From the NCBI GenBank assembly GCA_038843675.1, contig JAWBRV010000005.1, positions 1 through 64,000 on the forward strand: a stretch of DNA of 64,000 bases, in the 5' to 3' direction. Origin of the DNA: Candidatus Bathyarchaeia archaeon (lineage in GTDB: Archaea; Thermoproteota; Bathyarchaeia; 40CM-2-53-6; CALIRQ01). Of this stretch, positions 62,226-64,000 are shown piece by piece. The first letter of the stretch is position 1. Each line of letters starts with the position of its first letter. The notes under the pieces were generated by a model. The model searched no databases. It saw only the letters and a program-made list of their open reading frames with translations, and was not told where the DNA came from. The position numbers were made by a program, and so were the translations under genes.

Positions 62226-63455
62226 TTGTATCTGAGCAAGGAGGAGGAGGCCATCCTCGATGGCGAGCTGGGGGAGGGGCCCAGGATAGCCATGAGGATA
62301 TTGGCCAAGGTTGGGGATATGTACGGCGCCAAGAGGCTCATCCCCGTGGAGAGCGCCCACGTGGTCGAATCCTCCTATCAGCTCACCGGGGACTCCGGGA
62401 TAGAGGTCTTCGATAAGCTGATCGAGGCCGGGGCCAAGGTCAGCGTCCCAACCACTACGGATCCATGCGCGATAGACTTCGAGCGCTGGAGGGAGTTCCG
62501 GATTGATGAGGGATACGCCCATAAACAGATCGAGCTGGCGAAGCGGATCGTCCGGATCGGATGCGCCCCGACTTGGTGCTGCACGCCCTATGCCCACGCG
62601 AACGTCCCGAAGTTCGGCGATCACTTGGCTTGGTCGGAATCGAACGCCGTCGCCTACGTCAATTCCGTCGTGGGCGCTAGGACGAATCGATACTGCGCTT
62701 ACTTGGATACAATGGCCGCAATAATCGGCAAAACGCCCGAGTTCGGACTCCACTTGGACGAGAACAGGAGGGGTACGGTGATCGTCAAGATAAAGGGGAT
62801 ATCCGAACTCAGGGATGAGGATTATCCCGTATTAGGATATTACCTCGGCTCCGAGCTTGGGAACGAGATCCCGGTCATAGCGGATATGCCCAAGGGGGCC
62901 AACCCGGATCGGTTGAAGGCCTTGGGCGCGGCCGGGGCGGCCGTGGGGTCCTTGGCCATGTACCATATAGTGGGCCTGACGCCCGAGGCTAGGACGTTGG
63001 AAGAGGCCTTGGGGGGAGATAAGCCTAGGGACGTTGTGGAATTCGATAAGAGGGCTTTGGAATCAACGAGGGAGAAGATGTGCAGCGCCTCCGGGGGGAA
63101 GGTCGATCTCGTCGCCACCGGATGCCCCCACGCCTCATTGGGCCATATCCAAAGGTTGGTCAGGCTTATGGAGGGGAGGAGGGTTAAGAGGGGCGTGGAA
63201 TTTTGGGTGAGCATGAGCAAATATATGGAGCGCTTGATAAAGGAGATGGGATATCTCGACGCGCTCACCGCATCGGGGATAAGGGTGATCGCCGATACCT
63301 GTTGCAACAACGCGCCCCTGCGCCAATGGGGGTTCAAGACAATGGTTACCGACTCGGGCAAATATGCCTATTACGCGCCAACCAATTTGGGCGTCGAAGT
63401 AGCCCTAACGAGCCTCGAGGGCTGCGTCAGGGCCGCAGTCGAGGGGGAGTTGTGA
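62226..63455 (+). CDS. Aconitase X large subunit (phosphomevalonate dehydratase, large)
   Basis: 409 residues from TTG 62226; TATATAATAA (62181-62190) is its TATA box. ESAHVVESSYQLTGDSG, TTDPCAIDFERW and APTWCCTPYAHANVPKFGDHLAWSESNAVAYVNSV match the AcnX catalytic subunit with cluster Cys residues. In archaea this enzyme dehydrates phosphomevalonate in the modified mevalonate pathway to isoprenoid lipids. The small subunit follows one base later. Confidence 0.9.
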   Translation: MYLSKEEEAILDGELGEGPRIAMRILAKVGDMYGAKRLIPVESAHVVESSYQLTGDSGIEVFDKLIEAGAKVSVPTTTDPCAIDFERWREFRIDEGYAHKQIELAKRIVRIGCAPTWCCTPYAHANVPKFGDHLAWSESNAVAYVNSVVGARTNRYCAYLDTMAAIIGKTPEFGLHLDENRRGTVIVKIKGISELRDEDYPVLGYYLGSELGNEIPVIADMPKGANPDRLKALGAAGAAVGSLAMYHIVGLTPEARTLEEALGGDKPRDVVEFDKRALESTREKMCSASGGKVDLVATGCPHASLGHIQRLVRLMEGRRVKRGVEFWVSMSKYMERLIKEMGYLDALTASGIRVIADTCCNNAPLRQWGFKTMVTDSGKYAYYAPTNLGVEVALTSLEGCVRAAVEGEL

Positions 63456-63456
63456 A

Positions 63457-63894
63457 ATGGCTAAGGAGATCGTCCTGAAGGGAAGGGGATTGGTCCCGGG
63501 AAGGGCCGAGGGAGAGGCATTGGTTTCGCCGATGGCCTTCGGCTTTTGGCACGGCATAGATCCAAGGACCGGGGAGATCGTGGATGAGAGGAACCCGCTC
63601 AGAGGGAAGAACGCGGCGGGGAAGGTCTTGGTCTTCCCATATGGGAGGGGATCCACTGGCGGGTCCTCCGTTTTCTTGGAGGCCGTCAGATGCAAAGCCG
63701 CGCCTTGCGCGATCGTGAACATCGAAAGCGAGCCGATAGTCACCATAGGGGCGCTCATGGCCAAGGAGTTCTACGGAAGATCCATACCCATAGTCGATAG
63801 ATTGGATAGGAATCCCCTGGAGGTCATAGAAAGCGGCGATATGGTTGTTGTGGATGGGGATAGGGGCGAGGTTATAGTTCGGAAGCGGCAATGA
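63457..63894 (+). CDS. Aconitase X small (swivel) subunit
   Basis: 145 residues. LKGRGLVPGRAEGEALVSPMAF and RGKNAAGKVLVFPYGRGSTGGSS are the swivelling domain, with the Ser-rich substrate loop; AIVNIESEPIVTIGALMAK follows. Partner of the preceding large subunit, so the pair forms phosphomevalonate dehydratase. Separate short gene as in most archaea. Confidence 0.9.
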   Translation: MAKEIVLKGRGLVPGRAEGEALVSPMAFGFWHGIDPRTGEIVDERNPLRGKNAAGKVLVFPYGRGSTGGSSVFLEAVRCKAAPCAIVNIESEPIVTIGALMAKEFYGRSIPIVDRLDRNPLEVIESGDMVVVDGDRGEVIVRKRQ

Positions 63895-64000
63895 GCCTTC
63901 TCGCCCCGCGCCCTTAGGCCAGCTCTGGATTGGGGGGCGATGGGCCGTGGATCCAGCGATTCGGCTTTGATAACGTTAAAATCCCTAGGGATGTGAGAAA
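63895..64000. other. Short 3' gap
   Basis: Nothing is recognised in the last 106 bases. Confidence 0.5.

Noticed and set aside
1-64000. CRISPR arrays, rRNA genes, transposases
   Set aside because: No regular spaced repeats, no rRNA sequence and no transposase or integrase reading frame were seen anywhere in the window.

Overview
The window is about 58-60% G+C by eye and reads as a thermophilic archaeon of the TACK group. The evidence is a CdvA/CdvB/CdvC (ESCRT-type) division cluster, ribosomal protein S26e, a separate GMP synthase subunit B, archaeal-type ThrS and ProS, EndoQ, an intron-containing tRNA, TATA-box promoters with short or absent leaders, and frequent TTG starts. The speD-bpsA pair for branched polyamines points to a hot habitat. 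The archaeal phosphomevalonate dehydratase pair points to the modified mevalonate pathway. CdvA plus S26e plus a NitrOD5-like protein would suit an Aigarchaeota or deep Thaumarchaeota relative, but I cannot fix the lineage from sequence alone.

Region 1 (1-26 kb) is accessory and surface-oriented. It holds four Vgb-type beta-propeller proteins on Thr-rich stalks (1-2908 and 17563-21752), a secreted glycosidase-like protein (2959-5097), an InlB-repeat/zinc-ribbon membrane protein (6832-8007) and a secreted alpha/beta hydrolase (24176-26317). Between them lie an RNA ligase, an MFS exporter, a cupin, a metallo-beta-lactamase-fold hydrolase, a KaiC-like ATPase with a NitrOD5-like partner, a SagB-type nitroreductase, phosphohexomutase, thioredoxin and a TrmB-like regulator. 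This region also has four toxin-antitoxin loci. One (11430-12127) looks intact. The other three are decayed, mostly by one-base changes in G or C runs.

Region 2 (26-37 kb) is mostly housekeeping: AmrS, MarC, an Mrp/NBP35 ATPase, tRNA-Cys (apparently two introns), a class V aminotransferase relic, tRNA-Arg(CCG), the polyamine operon, an FMN-binding protein, a palindrome-preceded ArsR-MEDS regulator, an SPL-like radical SAM protein, Dph6, a VIT/CCC1-like protein and GuaAB.

Region 3 (37-46 kb) carries a JAMM protease, three membrane glycosyltransferases (GT2, GT87-like, PMT-like), a class II aldolase, a Tm-1-like protein, and a secreted M6-like protein whose zinc motif is lost. The PMT-like gene is interrupted by an in-frame TGA inside a hairpin.

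Region 4 (46-64 kb) starts with AhcY, then the division cluster cdvB-cdvA-cdvB(wH)-cdvC-lrp-cdvB. The three cdvB paralogues share 56-99 nt blocks of exact nucleotide identity, which looks like gene conversion. EndoQ (apparently without a standard start codon), ProS, S26e, a CDP-alcohol phosphatidyltransferase, ThrS, two KaiC-like ATPases, CutA, a zinc alcohol dehydrogenase and the two aconitase-X subunits follow. I saw no CRISPR array, rRNA, transposase or integrase.
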